DNA of 52,327 bases from an uncultured Desulfobulbaceae bacterium (lineage in GTDB: Bacteria; Desulfobacterota; Desulfobulbia; Desulfobulbales; Desulfocapsaceae): assembly GCA_947311315.1 (NCBI GenBank), contig CAMZKN010000011.1, positions 1 through 52,327 on the forward strand, given 5' to 3'. Positions 35,135 through 43,880 of the stretch are shown piece after piece. The notes under the pieces are model-generated. The model did no database searches, was not told the origin of the DNA, and saw only the letters and a program-made list of their open reading frames with translations. Made by a program: the position numbers and the translations under genes. How positions within the stretch are numbered: the first letter of the stretch is position 1; each line of letters starts with the position of its first letter.

Positions 35135-36964
35135 ATGAAAAAAATTGTTAAAATAGCGTGTAGTGTTTTGCTTGCGGCAGGTTTAACAGGGTGTGGTATC
35201 CCTGACAAACACATGGTAAGTCAGCCGATTGATAAAAGATATATGAGTAAGCAGTCACCTGTATATAGTACGCCTGACACTAGTAAACCCAAAACTGTAC
35301 CCCGCCCGCCGTACTTACAGATTGAAGAACCCCAGGCAACAGTTTTTGAAGAAGATGTAGAAACTAGTCTGCCGTCTATGATTTATATCGGTGACAGAAT
35401 TCATGAGTACAGCCGAAAGCTTGAACTCTGGAAAGAACTGGATAGTCAGTCCGTGAGCATGGATTTGAAAAAAGACGAAACTGAGCGGATGGTGACCTGC
35501 TTTCGCAGGCTACAGAATGTGATGAATGGGTACGGTATGCTTCGTACTAAAATCCTGCAGATGCAAACAATTGAAAAAGCAGAGAAGGTTTCTAACGAAG
35601 AGATTTTTGTGTTGCAGAAAAATGATATATCCTTTCTGGAAAGTTCCTGTGGCCGTTTGCTGACTGACTCTAAAGACCAGAGTGTCGGCTGGAGTCAGCG
35701 CGAAGAAAAGGCTGATCTCTCGCAACTGGAAACTTTAATAGACAGAAACGCAGAGAATAAAGAGTACGAAGAAATAATACAGGTTTGGTTGCGGATTCCG
35801 GAATTTCAAAGAAGCCGTATTCATCTGAGGACGAAAATTCTCTATGGCAATGCATTAATGTTTCTCCATCAGGAAGAAAAAGCGGCAGAAATATATCAAC
35901 AGGTCGTTGATCAGATGTCTGACTCTGAACATCAGGCTACAGACCTTGTCTCTTTAAGGAAGATTCTTGCAGATCTCTACACAGCTTCTGCTCAGTATAA
36001 ATCAGCGGCAGAGCAATACAAGAAAATATCAGAAGATTATTCAACGCTGGGTCGGCTTGAAGAGTGGTCAAAGATGCAGTTGTCTATTCTCAATAAATCT
36101 TCTGTTGGAGATCCGAAGATTACAGAATACTCGTCCCTTCTGAGAAATTTCCTCGGTTTTATTCCCGAAAGAGATGGATATAAAGTTGTATGGCAGGCTG
36201 AAAAATTTCTCACCAACTACCCCTATTCACCAGTGGCTTCTAATGTTGATTTTATAAAAGAAGCTGTCGTTCAGGGTGCGGATAGTTGGTTTTCAAGTTT
36301 AATCGCTGAAGTTGATACGTTTAAAGAGGAAAAAAAGTTTGAGGAGGCGTTGGAATTTCTGGAAACGATACCGACAGATATCTTGTCAGCAGACCACCAA
36401 ATTCAAATCAAAGAAAAGAATGAAGAAGTATTGCTTGCTGAAGCAGTTGAGCGGGAAACCGAAAAAATGGCTCTCGTTCAGGAGCTTCAGCACCAGTGGA
36501 ATAACGGAATGGTATTGGCCAAAGATGGCAAATATGATGAGGCAATAGTTGTTTTCACAAATTTGCTGGATACTGAATATTCAGCAAAAGCTGAAAATAA
36601 GCTTAATGAATTATCTCTTGAAGCTGCAAAAACGGACAGAAAAAAAGCGGCAAATCTTTTCGTTCGGTTTACCAAGACGACTGATATGGAAAGTCGGAAG
36701 AAATTGCTTGTTGAATCCAGAAAACTTCTAAAAAATATTCTGGTAAAATACCCTGAGGTTGAGATTGGTGCCAAAGTGCGTAAAAATATAGAGAGGGTGG
36801 AATTGGAAATGAATGCAATTGATCCAGCCCTTGTGATCATGGCCGACCAGGAAGAAGAATTACAATCTGAAGTAGATGGTGCAGACAGTATCTTCGCAAT
36901 GCCTGGATCAACGATGGAAATCGAGCAACAGCCGGTTATCGAGTCTGATTTAAAGACGGAATAG
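35135..36964 (+). CDS. large lipoprotein with TPR-like helices, unknown function
   Basis: The protein has 609 aa from ATG 35135, which follows TGAG; ATG 35114 would add 7 residues. A lipoprotein signal MKKIVKIACSVLLAAGLTGC ends at Cys20. After a Pro-rich linker (about 30-70) the protein is helical, with tetratricopeptide-like segments (RSRIHLRTKILYGNALMF, EEKAAEIYQQVVDQM, AQYKSAAEQYKKI, KYDEAIVVFTNLLD). No enzyme motif is seen. It stands directly downstream of the class A PBP, probably on the same transcript. E. coli LpoA, the outer-membrane activator of PBP1A, is also a lipoprotein with a TPR-like N-terminal domain; an analogous role is an inference from layout only. Confidence 0.8.
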   Translation: MKKIVKIACSVLLAAGLTGCGIPDKHMVSQPIDKRYMSKQSPVYSTPDTSKPKTVPRPPYLQIEEPQATVFEEDVETSLPSMIYIGDRIHEYSRKLELWKELDSQSVSMDLKKDETERMVTCFRRLQNVMNGYGMLRTKILQMQTIEKAEKVSNEEIFVLQKNDISFLESSCGRLLTDSKDQSVGWSQREEKADLSQLETLIDRNAENKEYEEIIQVWLRIPEFQRSRIHLRTKILYGNALMFLHQEEKAAEIYQQVVDQMSDSEHQATDLVSLRKILADLYTASAQYKSAAEQYKKISEDYSTLGRLEEWSKMQLSILNKSSVGDPKITEYSSLLRNFLGFIPERDGYKVVWQAEKFLTNYPYSPVASNVDFIKEAVVQGADSWFSSLIAEVDTFKEEKKFEEALEFLETIPTDILSADHQIQIKEKNEEVLLAEAVERETEKMALVQELQHQWNNGMVLAKDGKYDEAIVVFTNLLDTEYSAKAENKLNELSLEAAKTDRKKAANLFVRFTKTTDMESRKKLLVESRKLLKNILVKYPEVEIGAKVRKNIERVELEMNAIDPALVIMADQEEELQSEVDGADSIFAMPGSTMEIEQQPVIESDLKTE

Positions 36965-37023
36965 GGCCGAAGGGAACATTTGATTTGTTCTTAAAATGTA
37001 AAAGGGGTGTGGAATAGTTACTA

Positions 37024-37704
37024 TTATTCTTTCAACTGTATTTTGAGGAATCCATCAACAACGGAAATGGATTCGACTCCGTCTCCAAAAGCCTGCCAGA
37101 AGCCGTCATCATTTCCAAATTCCTGAATCAGGTCAACATTTTTCAGCCCGCCCAGCCATGCGTTGGGCATGGGCACTCCCATGAGACTGACCCCTTTGAG
37201 TTTGATAACGGGTCTGCCTTTTCTGTATGCAAGTTCTGCTCCCGCCTTAATTTTTAGAGTTTGGCCACCTAGTACAGGGAAATCAGGATCAAGTGGTATG
37301 AGGAGTTTCAAACTGATCATGTTCTCACTGAGGTCAATGGCAAGCTGGTCAGCAAGATCTGTGTTTTTGGCAAGCATGGCGTTGATTTCCCTTTCTGTGA
37401 AATTGATCTCACGGGATCCACCTTCTTCACTGTATTTTTCAGGGATAAGAGTGCCATCGCTGGTGAATTCTTTTGGTTGATTGTTTAATCCTTCAAAGGT
37501 TTCGAGTTTTGAACTCAGTTGCTGCTCTTCTTTTTCGGTGAGCACAACGGGTTTAAAAGGCCCTGGAAAGAGTAGCAGTTTGATGGCAAAGGCTGTGACA
37601 AAGATAGAAATGCATGTCGCGCCCACAACCATGGCAAAGACCTGAAGACCGGAAAACCCCTGTTTGTGCTTGGGTTTGGCTTGAATTTGTATTTTATTTG
37701 TCAT
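37024..37704 (-). CDS. single-span membrane protein of unknown function
   Basis: The protein has 226 aa from ATG 37704, chosen because AGGA lies 6 nt upstream; a longer frame to 37875 has no ribosome site and an unlikely sequence. A basic N-terminus (MTNKIQIQAKPKHKQ) is followed by one membrane helix at about 20-46 (VVGATCISIFVTAFAI), then a soluble part with REINFTEREINAMLAKNT, LIPLDPDFPVLGGQTLKIKAG and ESISVVDGFLKIQLKE, which looks beta-rich. It recalls periplasmic LPS- or lipid-related proteins with one anchor, but I do not recognise the family. It converges with the lipoprotein gene and diverges from the DJ-1-like gene. Confidence 0.7.
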   Translation of the reverse strand: MTNKIQIQAKPKHKQGFSGLQVFAMVVGATCISIFVTAFAIKLLLFPGPFKPVVLTEKEEQQLSSKLETFEGLNNQPKEFTSDGTLIPEKYSEEGGSREINFTEREINAMLAKNTDLADQLAIDLSENMISLKLLIPLDPDFPVLGGQTLKIKAGAELAYRKGRPVIKLKGVSLMGVPMPNAWLGGLKNVDLIQEFGNDDGFWQAFGDGVESISVVDGFLKIQLKE

Positions 37705-37894
37705 AGTATATCCTGTCGTATTTCTGTTGTTGGCAAGGATATATTTATCCCTGCCAAGTGTACAAGTTGCATGGTATGAGGCTAATATACCATATTTAAA
37801 AGCTATTCTCTTGTGAACTATGTGGTATAAGAAATAAGCATGTAGTTGTGGATGGAGAGATGGTGCAAAAATCATTTAGAGGGGAGGGAGAAAA

Positions 37895-38452
37895 ATGGCG
37901 AAAAAAATTCTGGTTCCACTGGCAGAAGGTTTTGAGATGATAGAAGCATTGAGTATCGTTGATGTTTTCAGACGGGCGGCCTGTTCTGTTGATTTGGCAG
38001 CAGTGGGGAATTCTTTGCAGGTGACATCTTCTCACAACGTTCCTGTTATAGCCGATAAACTTTTGGAGCAATGCGGAGATGAAGAATATAATTTGATTGT
38101 GCTTCCAGGGGGAATTCCAGGTGCCGAAAATCTCAAAAACTCAGAAATCCTTGCCAGTCTTCTAAAAAAACAGAACGATGCAAACAGGTTATACGGGGCT
38201 ATCTGCGCGTCTCCTGCTGTTGTACTCGAACATCATGGCCTGCTCGACGGGAAAAAAGCTACCTGCCATCCCGGCTTTGTGGACAAACTCAGTTCTGCAG
38301 AGCATGCAGGAGAAAAAGTGGTGACCGACGGAAACTGCGTTACCAGTAAAGGTGCAGGTACTTCCATCGATTTTGCTTTGGAATTGCTCGGTATCCTTAT
38401 GGGCGAAGAAAAGAAAAAGGAAGTAGCTCAGGGCATGGCCATTGAACAGTAG
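37895..38452 (+). CDS. DJ-1/PfpI-family protein (YajL-like)
   Basis: The protein has 185 aa, the DJ-1/YajL length. KKILVPLAEGFEMIEAL carries the conserved Glu17, and the nucleophile-elbow cysteine is Cys104 in AICASPAVVLE. LPGGIPGAENL and TSKGAGTSIDFALELL are also family blocks. Members act in redox protection or as chaperones/deglycases; the exact activity is disputed. AGGGAGGGAG precedes the ATG. The gene is alone on its strand between minus-strand neighbours. Confidence 0.92.
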   Translation: MAKKILVPLAEGFEMIEALSIVDVFRRAACSVDLAAVGNSLQVTSSHNVPVIADKLLEQCGDEEYNLIVLPGGIPGAENLKNSEILASLLKKQNDANRLYGAICASPAVVLEHHGLLDGKKATCHPGFVDKLSSAEHAGEKVVTDGNCVTSKGAGTSIDFALELLGILMGEEKKKEVAQGMAIEQ

Positions 38453-38484
38453 AAGCCGTCCTTTCTCTTGTTTCTGCGATACCA

Positions 38485-38862
38485 TCAGCTATGGCCATTG
38501 TCGATTGAATAGGTGAGAAGCTCTTCGAGAGAGACAAAATTCAATGTTGCTTCATGGGTTGCCATGAGGTTGACCTGGGGTGCTGCTCCGTGGTCAAGGG
38601 CTTCTTTCCAGCGCGAGGCACAGAGACACCAGCGATCACCCGGCTTAAGTCCGTGGAACCCTGACAAGGGCATGGGTGTTGACAGATCATTACCCCGGGC
38701 TTTGGAAAACTCAAGAAATTCTTTTGTCACTTGAATGCAGACACTGTGGACACCATAGTCGTCGGCTGTGACTTTACAGTTCCCCTCCCGGGTAAAACCT
38801 GTCATCGGTTCTGTGCTGCAAATTTCCAGTGGGGTTCCAAGAACATTTTTATGATTTGCCAT
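38485..38862 (-). CDS. DUF2237 family protein
   Basis: The protein has 125 aa and covers the whole DUF2237 domain: NVLGTPLEICSTEPMTGF, DDYGVHSVCIQVT, FLEFSKARGNDLSTP and GLKPGDRWCLCASRWKEA, with several conserved Cys. The function is unknown in the family. The start ATG 38862 has an AAGGAG-like site (GGAGACGCC) upstream. It converges with the DJ-1-like gene 32 nt away. Confidence 0.93.
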   Translation of the reverse strand: MANHKNVLGTPLEICSTEPMTGFTREGNCKVTADDYGVHSVCIQVTKEFLEFSKARGNDLSTPMPLSGFHGLKPGDRWCLCASRWKEALDHGAAPQVNLMATHEATLNFVSLEELLTYSIDNGHS

Positions 38863-38956
38863 TGGGGCGTCTCCTTCTTGTGGTATTAAAAACTCGTTTC
38901 ATAGATGAGAATTGTTTTCATATGATAATGATTGTATGATAAATGGCAAATTTCTT

Positions 38957-39466
38957 TTACGATTCCATTTGTAAAATGGTTAAAAGTAAACGGTAGGTAA
39001 AGCCCCACAGAAAATAGTCATCCAGGGCATAGGCAGGGAAAAATTGTCCAGGCAGCATTTCTACTTGCTGGTGTAATGATCTGTTTTTAAATTGCTGTAC
39101 ATCCAGCCAGCAGCTTCCTTGGATTTCTTTTTCATCGAGCTTGATGGTGGGAATGGCAGGAAGATTAAATATATATGGTTGTACCCATAACGGATTGCTG
39201 AAATTTCGTCCGGCAGGTTCCAGGGGGAGGGTTTTGTCCAGTTGATTTTTGCTGAGGAGTATGCCTGTTTCCTCACGAGTTTCCCGAATACAGGTCTCCA
39301 GCAGGTTTTTATCAACTAACTCTTTACGTCCACCGGGAAAAGAAAAATGCCCTGACCAGGGATCGTGCGGATGAGTCGCTCTTCTCAATATTAAAAAAGT
39401 TTCGTGTGGAGCAAAATTTCTGATTATTGCAACGGCGGCTGTTCCTGTTTTGGGTGGCATTGACAT
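38957..39466 (-). CDS. Nudix hydrolase, CoA pyrophosphatase-like
   Basis: The protein has 169 aa from ATG 39466; a TTG at 39487 is possible, and both have weak ribosome sites. The Nudix helix is clear: GHFSFPGGRKE (39-49) and CIRETREETGIL (59-70) with Glu62, Glu65 and Glu66 positioned for metal. The HFSFPGG lead-in resembles the NudL/CoAse branch, which cleaves CoA and similar diphosphates. The substrate is an inference. Confidence 0.88.
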   Translation of the reverse strand: MSMPPKTGTAAVAIIRNFAPHETFLILRRATHPHDPWSGHFSFPGGRKELVDKNLLETCIRETREETGILLSKNQLDKTLPLEPAGRNFSNPLWVQPYIFNLPAIPTIKLDEKEIQGSCWLDVQQFKNRSLHQQVEMLPGQFFPAYALDDYFLWGFTYRLLLTILQMES

Positions 39467-39615
39467 ATGTTTTAGGATGTAGTGCAAATTATATAGTTGG
39501 TGATTCTACTGGTGGACTATTTATACAAGGTACCTGTTTTGAGCAGTGATGCAAAGCAGCTTGTGTTATAGTATTGCCTGTTCGTCAATTATTTTCTTTA
39601 CCATTGGAGCAGATA

Positions 39616-39828
39616 ATGAGATATGATGTCACTGTTTTTCGCCCCTATCCGTTTAAAGTTGGCCAGAAAATCCGTATTGAAGAAACTCGCAGACAAGGTG
39701 ATTGGGAAATTGCTGCTGTTAATGAACATACACTTACCCTCCGCTGTCCAATTTCTAAAAAAGAGTTTGAATGGACGAAATTCTGTTATATGGTTGATGA
39801 AGAAAAAGCGGTGAAGTGGCCTCGCTGA
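39616..39828 (+). CDS. small conserved-looking protein of unknown function (70 aa)
   Basis: I start it at ATG 39616 because GGAG lies 6 nt upstream; an earlier in-frame start at 39574 has none. MRYDVTVFRPYPFKVGQKIR opens a small, probably beta-rich fold rich in charged residues (EETRRQGDWEIAAV, LRCPISKKEFEWTKFC), with two Cys. No signal peptide or membrane helix. It lies 27 nt before the NRDE gene, so they may be cotranscribed. I do not know the family. Confidence 0.65.
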   Translation: MRYDVTVFRPYPFKVGQKIRIEETRRQGDWEIAAVNEHTLTLRCPISKKEFEWTKFCYMVDEEKAVKWPR

Positions 39829-39855
39829 TTGTGTAAAATTATTAACTGAATATCT

Positions 39856-40641
39856 ATGTGTCTTCTCTTTTTTTCCTACAAAACAACACCAGGCTACAAA
39901 CTGGTACTTGCTGCAAATCGTGATGAATTCCTCGTCAGGCCAACAGAGCCACTTGCTTTTCTGGATACCAGTAAGACAATTCTTGCGGGGCTGGATGTGC
40001 AGGGAGGTGGTACTTGGCTTGGTATTACCTCTGGTCTGAGACTAGGTGCTTTGACCAATTATCGCGCAGTTGCGGATAATCGTTTGGGTGCACCATCCCG
40101 GGGTGAGATTTTAATGGATTATTTTACCGGGAAGAAGAGCGCTCAGGATTATATTCAGTCCCTGGCGGAAAGAGGAGCAACGTATAACGGGTTTAATGTG
40201 ATTACGGGTGACGGTGAGGCCCTCTATTATTACTCAAACCGAGGGCCAAAACCGTGTGCTCTTGAACCAGGTTTTTACGGCCTTTGCAATCACCTGCTTG
40301 ATACTCCATGGCCTAAAGTCAAAAGGGGAAAAGAATTGCTGCGTTCGGCAATGGTTGAATCGGACAGGATCGACCATTACCAGCTCTTTTCACTTCTTGA
40401 AGACAGCTGGTGTCCTCCAAAAAAACAATTGCCGGATACGGGAATCGGGATGGAATGGGAACAATTACTCAGTTCCATGTTTATTAATGGAGAAACGTAT
40501 GGGACCCGATCATCAGCAGTGATTACAATAGATGCTGAAGATCGGGTTGAGTTTAGCGAAAAGAGTTATTGTCGATCCCTATCAAAAGATCGTTTGTCTT
40601 CTTCCGTTATTCAGCACCAGTTTAATGCAGATGCTTTTTAA
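39856..40641 (+). CDS. NRDE/TANGO2-family protein
   Basis: The protein has 261 aa. It begins MCLLFFSYKTTPGYKLVLAA with the family NRDE motif AANRDEF, then GGTWLGI, LGALTNYR and PSRGEILMDYF, the hallmarks of the NRDE (TANGO2) family of cytosolic proteins with an N-terminal Cys2. The biochemical role is unclear; haem or lipid handling is proposed for eukaryotic members. Its 3' end overlaps the convergent RND gene by 20 bp. Confidence 0.92.
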   Translation: MCLLFFSYKTTPGYKLVLAANRDEFLVRPTEPLAFLDTSKTILAGLDVQGGGTWLGITSGLRLGALTNYRAVADNRLGAPSRGEILMDYFTGKKSAQDYIQSLAERGATYNGFNVITGDGEALYYYSNRGPKPCALEPGFYGLCNHLLDTPWPKVKRGKELLRSAMVESDRIDHYQLFSLLEDSWCPPKKQLPDTGIGMEWEQLLSSMFINGETYGTRSSAVITIDAEDRVEFSEKSYCRSLSKDRLSSSVIQHQFNADAF

Positions 40642-43600
40642 CGACAAAATAGAGTACCGGCACTGCCATTCGACTAATCAGCAGTGAGGCTATTTCCCCA
40701 AACATAAGTGATATGGCCAGGCCCTGGAATATTGGATCGGCCAGTATAACCGAAGCACCGATGACTACGGCCAGAGCCGTTAGCAGCATGGGTCTGAAAC
40801 GGATAGCACCGGCATCGACTACGGCCTTGGCAAGGGGTTCTCCCTGTCTGATGCGCAGCTCGATAAAGTCAACGAGGATGATCGAGTTTCGAACCACAAT
40901 ACCTCCCCCCGCCATAAAACCGATCATCGATGTGGCTGTGAAAAATGCACCAAAAGCCCAGTGCGCAGGCAGAATGCCGATAAGTGAGAAGGGGATGGCC
41001 GCCATAACAACAAGCGGAGTAATATAATTTTTAAACCAGCCCACCATCAGCATATAGATGAGCACCATAACCACACAAAATGCAAGGCCAAGATCGCGGA
41101 ATACCTCAAGAGTAATATGCCACTCGCCGTCCCATTTCATTGCTGGCTCACTGTCTGAAAAGGGCTGATTCATATTGTATATTTTGACATTATTCTGTCG
41201 ACCGCCAAAATCCCGGCCATCAAGTTTTGCCAGTTTTTTATTCATATCGAGTATAGCGTAAACGGGGCTTTCAACCGTGTCTGCTACATCGGCTGTGATA
41301 TAAATAACCGGTTTAAGGTTTTTACGGTATATAGGTTGTTCTACCTGGTGTTCCGAAACAACGATGAGCTCACGCAGGGGAACCAGTGGTGCATTTGGAT
41401 TTGTGGCAGAACGAAGAGAAATATTTAAAATTGACTCAACCCTTGCCCGATATTTGGCCGGTAATTCCAACACAATATTGACACTTTCCTTATCAGTGGG
41501 CTGATGAAAAAGATCAATAGAGATTCCCTGGACAGCGGTTCGTATGGCCTGGGTAATCTGCATTTCGGAAATTCCGTTGAGAGCAGCCTTTTCCTTGTCG
41601 ACTGTAAAAACTTTACGTGTTCTATCTGTTTCACGGAACCAGTCAACATCGACTACTCCGGTTGTTGCTGAAATTATTTTTTTCACTTCCCCTGCAAGTT
41701 TCACCCGGGCTGCATCAGTTGGGCCGTATATTTCTGCGACAATGGTCTGCAGGACTGGAGGGCCGGGGGGAACTTCTGCAACAGCAACAGCAGCACCATA
41801 TTTAGCAGCTATGGCCGCAAGGGCTGGACGAATTCTGGTTGCAATTCCATGACTTTGCAGTGAACGCTCCTGTTTGGGCAGAAGATTTACCTGGATGTCT
41901 GCTACGGTTGGGCCGCTTCTGAGAAAGTAATGGCGGACAAGGCCATTAAAGTTGTATGGCGAAGCTGTACCAACATAGATCTGGTAGTCGGTGACAGCAG
42001 CATCCTGCTTCACAATATCAGACATTTCCAAAGCCACTCTTCCGGTTTGTTCAAGAGTGGAACCCTCTGGCATATTGAGGATAACCTGGAATTCACTTTT
42101 ATTGTCAAAAGGAAGCATTTTCACTTTGACATAACCAAAATAGACCATGGAACAGGTGGCAAGGAGTAGGGTTATAATGACGATAAAAAAGAGAATTCTC
42201 GCACTGGTGTGGGCCAACAGGGGATCCATGATTTTATGATAGATACGGGTGAACCAGTCATCGGGTATCTCGTCTTCTTCATTACCGCTTCCATCCGCTT
42301 GTTCTTTTTTTAGGATATGTGTAGCAGCCCAGGGTGTAACGGTAAAGGCGATTATAAGAGAGAACAGCATGGCGGCCGAGGATCCGATTGGAATAGGTCG
42401 CATATACGGCCCCATTAATCCACCGACAAAGGCCATGGGCAGGATGGCAGCGATTACAGCCCAGGTTGCCAGAATTGTAGGATTGCCTACTTCGGACACC
42501 GCTTCAATTGCAACCTCTGTTTTGGAGCGCCCCCTGTTTATCGGAAGTCGCAGGTGGCGAACAATATTTTCGACAACTACAATGGCATCATCAACCAGGA
42601 TTCCGATGGAAAAAATCAGGGCAAAAAGGGTAATGCGGTTCAGTGTGTAGCCATAGAGGTAAAAGACAAGCAGGGTGAGAGCAAGTGTGGATGGTATGGC
42701 GAGCATTACCACAATGGACTCACGCCAGCCGAGAAAAAAGAGAATAAGAAGTGCGACACCGAATACGGCAATGCCCATATGCAGAAGGAGTTCGTTTGAT
42801 TTGTCAGAGGCGGTTTCTCCATAGTCCCTTGTGACACTTACCGTCATATCGGCTGGAATGAGTTTTCCTTTGAGGCCCTCTACCTTTTCCAGTACATCGT
42901 GAACCACGGAAACCGCATTGGCACCGGGTCTTTTGGCAATGGAAAGGGTGACACCGGCTTCAGGACTGTTTTTATCTTTATCTCCGTACAGGACATAGTC
43001 CGTTGGTTCTTCCGGGCCATCGGTAACTTTGGCAACTTCGTCAAGGTATACAGGCTTGCCGCCATAGACGCCTACTACGATTCTGCCGATATCTAGTGCA
43101 CTTTTCAAAAATGAACCGGTCTGGAGTTGGATTTCATTGTTCAGTGATTTGAGATTACCGGATATCGATTGACTGTTTACGGCCAGAATTTTTGGGGCAA
43201 GTTCATTGACGGTGAGATTTCTGGCGGCAAGAGATAAAGGATCAAACTCGATAGTTACTTGCCGTCTGGTCCCGCCGATCAGTTTGGTTTCTGCTACTTC
43301 GCTGATATTTTTTATAGCATCGTCTACCTGGGCTGCCATTCTTCTTAAGGTATAGTGATCGTAATTTTTACCATGGAAGGTCAATGCCATAATGGGTACA
43401 TCGTCGATAGTGTGCGGTTTGATCAATGGTGGTCTGACGGAGTGGGGCATTCTGTCAAAGTTGGTGGCAAGTTTCTGGTTCAACCTGACGATGGATGTTT
43501 CAAGGTTTTCGCCTACGAAAAAACGTACTATCAGCATGCTCTGATCCTGCATTGATGTAGAATAGATATATTCTACTCCAGGGAGCTCGTAGAGGAGTTT

Positions 43601-43837
43601 TTCCATGGGAATGGTTAACCGCTCCTCAACCTCTTTCGGGGTTGCTCCTGGCAGGGCTACCATAACATCGATCATCGGTACTTTTATCTGCGGCTCTTCT
43701 TCTCTTGGCAGAAGTACAATTGCCAGAAAACCCAATAAAAGAGAGGCAATGATACCAAGTGGTGTGAGCTTGGAATTGATAAAAGCATGGGCCAGACGTC
43801 CGGCAAAACCTGTTGTATTTATGGAAGACGATTTCAT
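40622..43837 (-). CDS. RND efflux transporter permease
   Basis: The protein has 1071 aa from ATG 43837, which follows AAGGTG; the frame extends 36 residues further with an unlikely sequence. It has the RND layout: a first membrane helix (LGIIASLLLGFLAIVLLP), a large periplasmic loop (VMVALPGATPKEVEERLT, PMEKLLYELPGVEYIYSTS), the TM4 block SIGILVDDAIVVVENIVRHL with paired Asp for proton coupling, and a second half of the same build. It would export substrate with proton influx, in complex with the MFP and TolC encoded upstream. The substrate is unknown; the sequence is nearer to the HAE branch than to metal exporters, by eye. Confidence 0.93.
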   Translation of the reverse strand: MKSSSINTTGFAGRLAHAFINSKLTPLGIIASLLLGFLAIVLLPREEEPQIKVPMIDVMVALPGATPKEVEERLTIPMEKLLYELPGVEYIYSTSMQDQSMLIVRFFVGENLETSIVRLNQKLATNFDRMPHSVRPPLIKPHTIDDVPIMALTFHGKNYDHYTLRRMAAQVDDAIKNISEVAETKLIGGTRRQVTIEFDPLSLAARNLTVNELAPKILAVNSQSISGNLKSLNNEIQLQTGSFLKSALDIGRIVVGVYGGKPVYLDEVAKVTDGPEEPTDYVLYGDKDKNSPEAGVTLSIAKRPGANAVSVVHDVLEKVEGLKGKLIPADMTVSVTRDYGETASDKSNELLLHMGIAVFGVALLILFFLGWRESIVVMLAIPSTLALTLLVFYLYGYTLNRITLFALIFSIGILVDDAIVVVENIVRHLRLPINRGRSKTEVAIEAVSEVGNPTILATWAVIAAILPMAFVGGLMGPYMRPIPIGSSAAMLFSLIIAFTVTPWAATHILKKEQADGSGNEEDEIPDDWFTRIYHKIMDPLLAHTSARILFFIVIITLLLATCSMVYFGYVKVKMLPFDNKSEFQVILNMPEGSTLEQTGRVALEMSDIVKQDAAVTDYQIYVGTASPYNFNGLVRHYFLRSGPTVADIQVNLLPKQERSLQSHGIATRIRPALAAIAAKYGAAVAVAEVPPGPPVLQTIVAEIYGPTDAARVKLAGEVKKIISATTGVVDVDWFRETDRTRKVFTVDKEKAALNGISEMQITQAIRTAVQGISIDLFHQPTDKESVNIVLELPAKYRARVESILNISLRSATNPNAPLVPLRELIVVSEHQVEQPIYRKNLKPVIYITADVADTVESPVYAILDMNKKLAKLDGRDFGGRQNNVKIYNMNQPFSDSEPAMKWDGEWHITLEVFRDLGLAFCVVMVLIYMLMVGWFKNYITPLVVMAAIPFSLIGILPAHWAFGAFFTATSMIGFMAGGGIVVRNSIILVDFIELRIRQGEPLAKAVVDAGAIRFRPMLLTALAVVIGASVILADPIFQGLAISLMFGEIASLLISRMAVPVLYFVVKKHLH

Positions 43838-43880
43838 GGAATGATTCACCTTATAAGAATATGACGGTAATGGTATGAAC

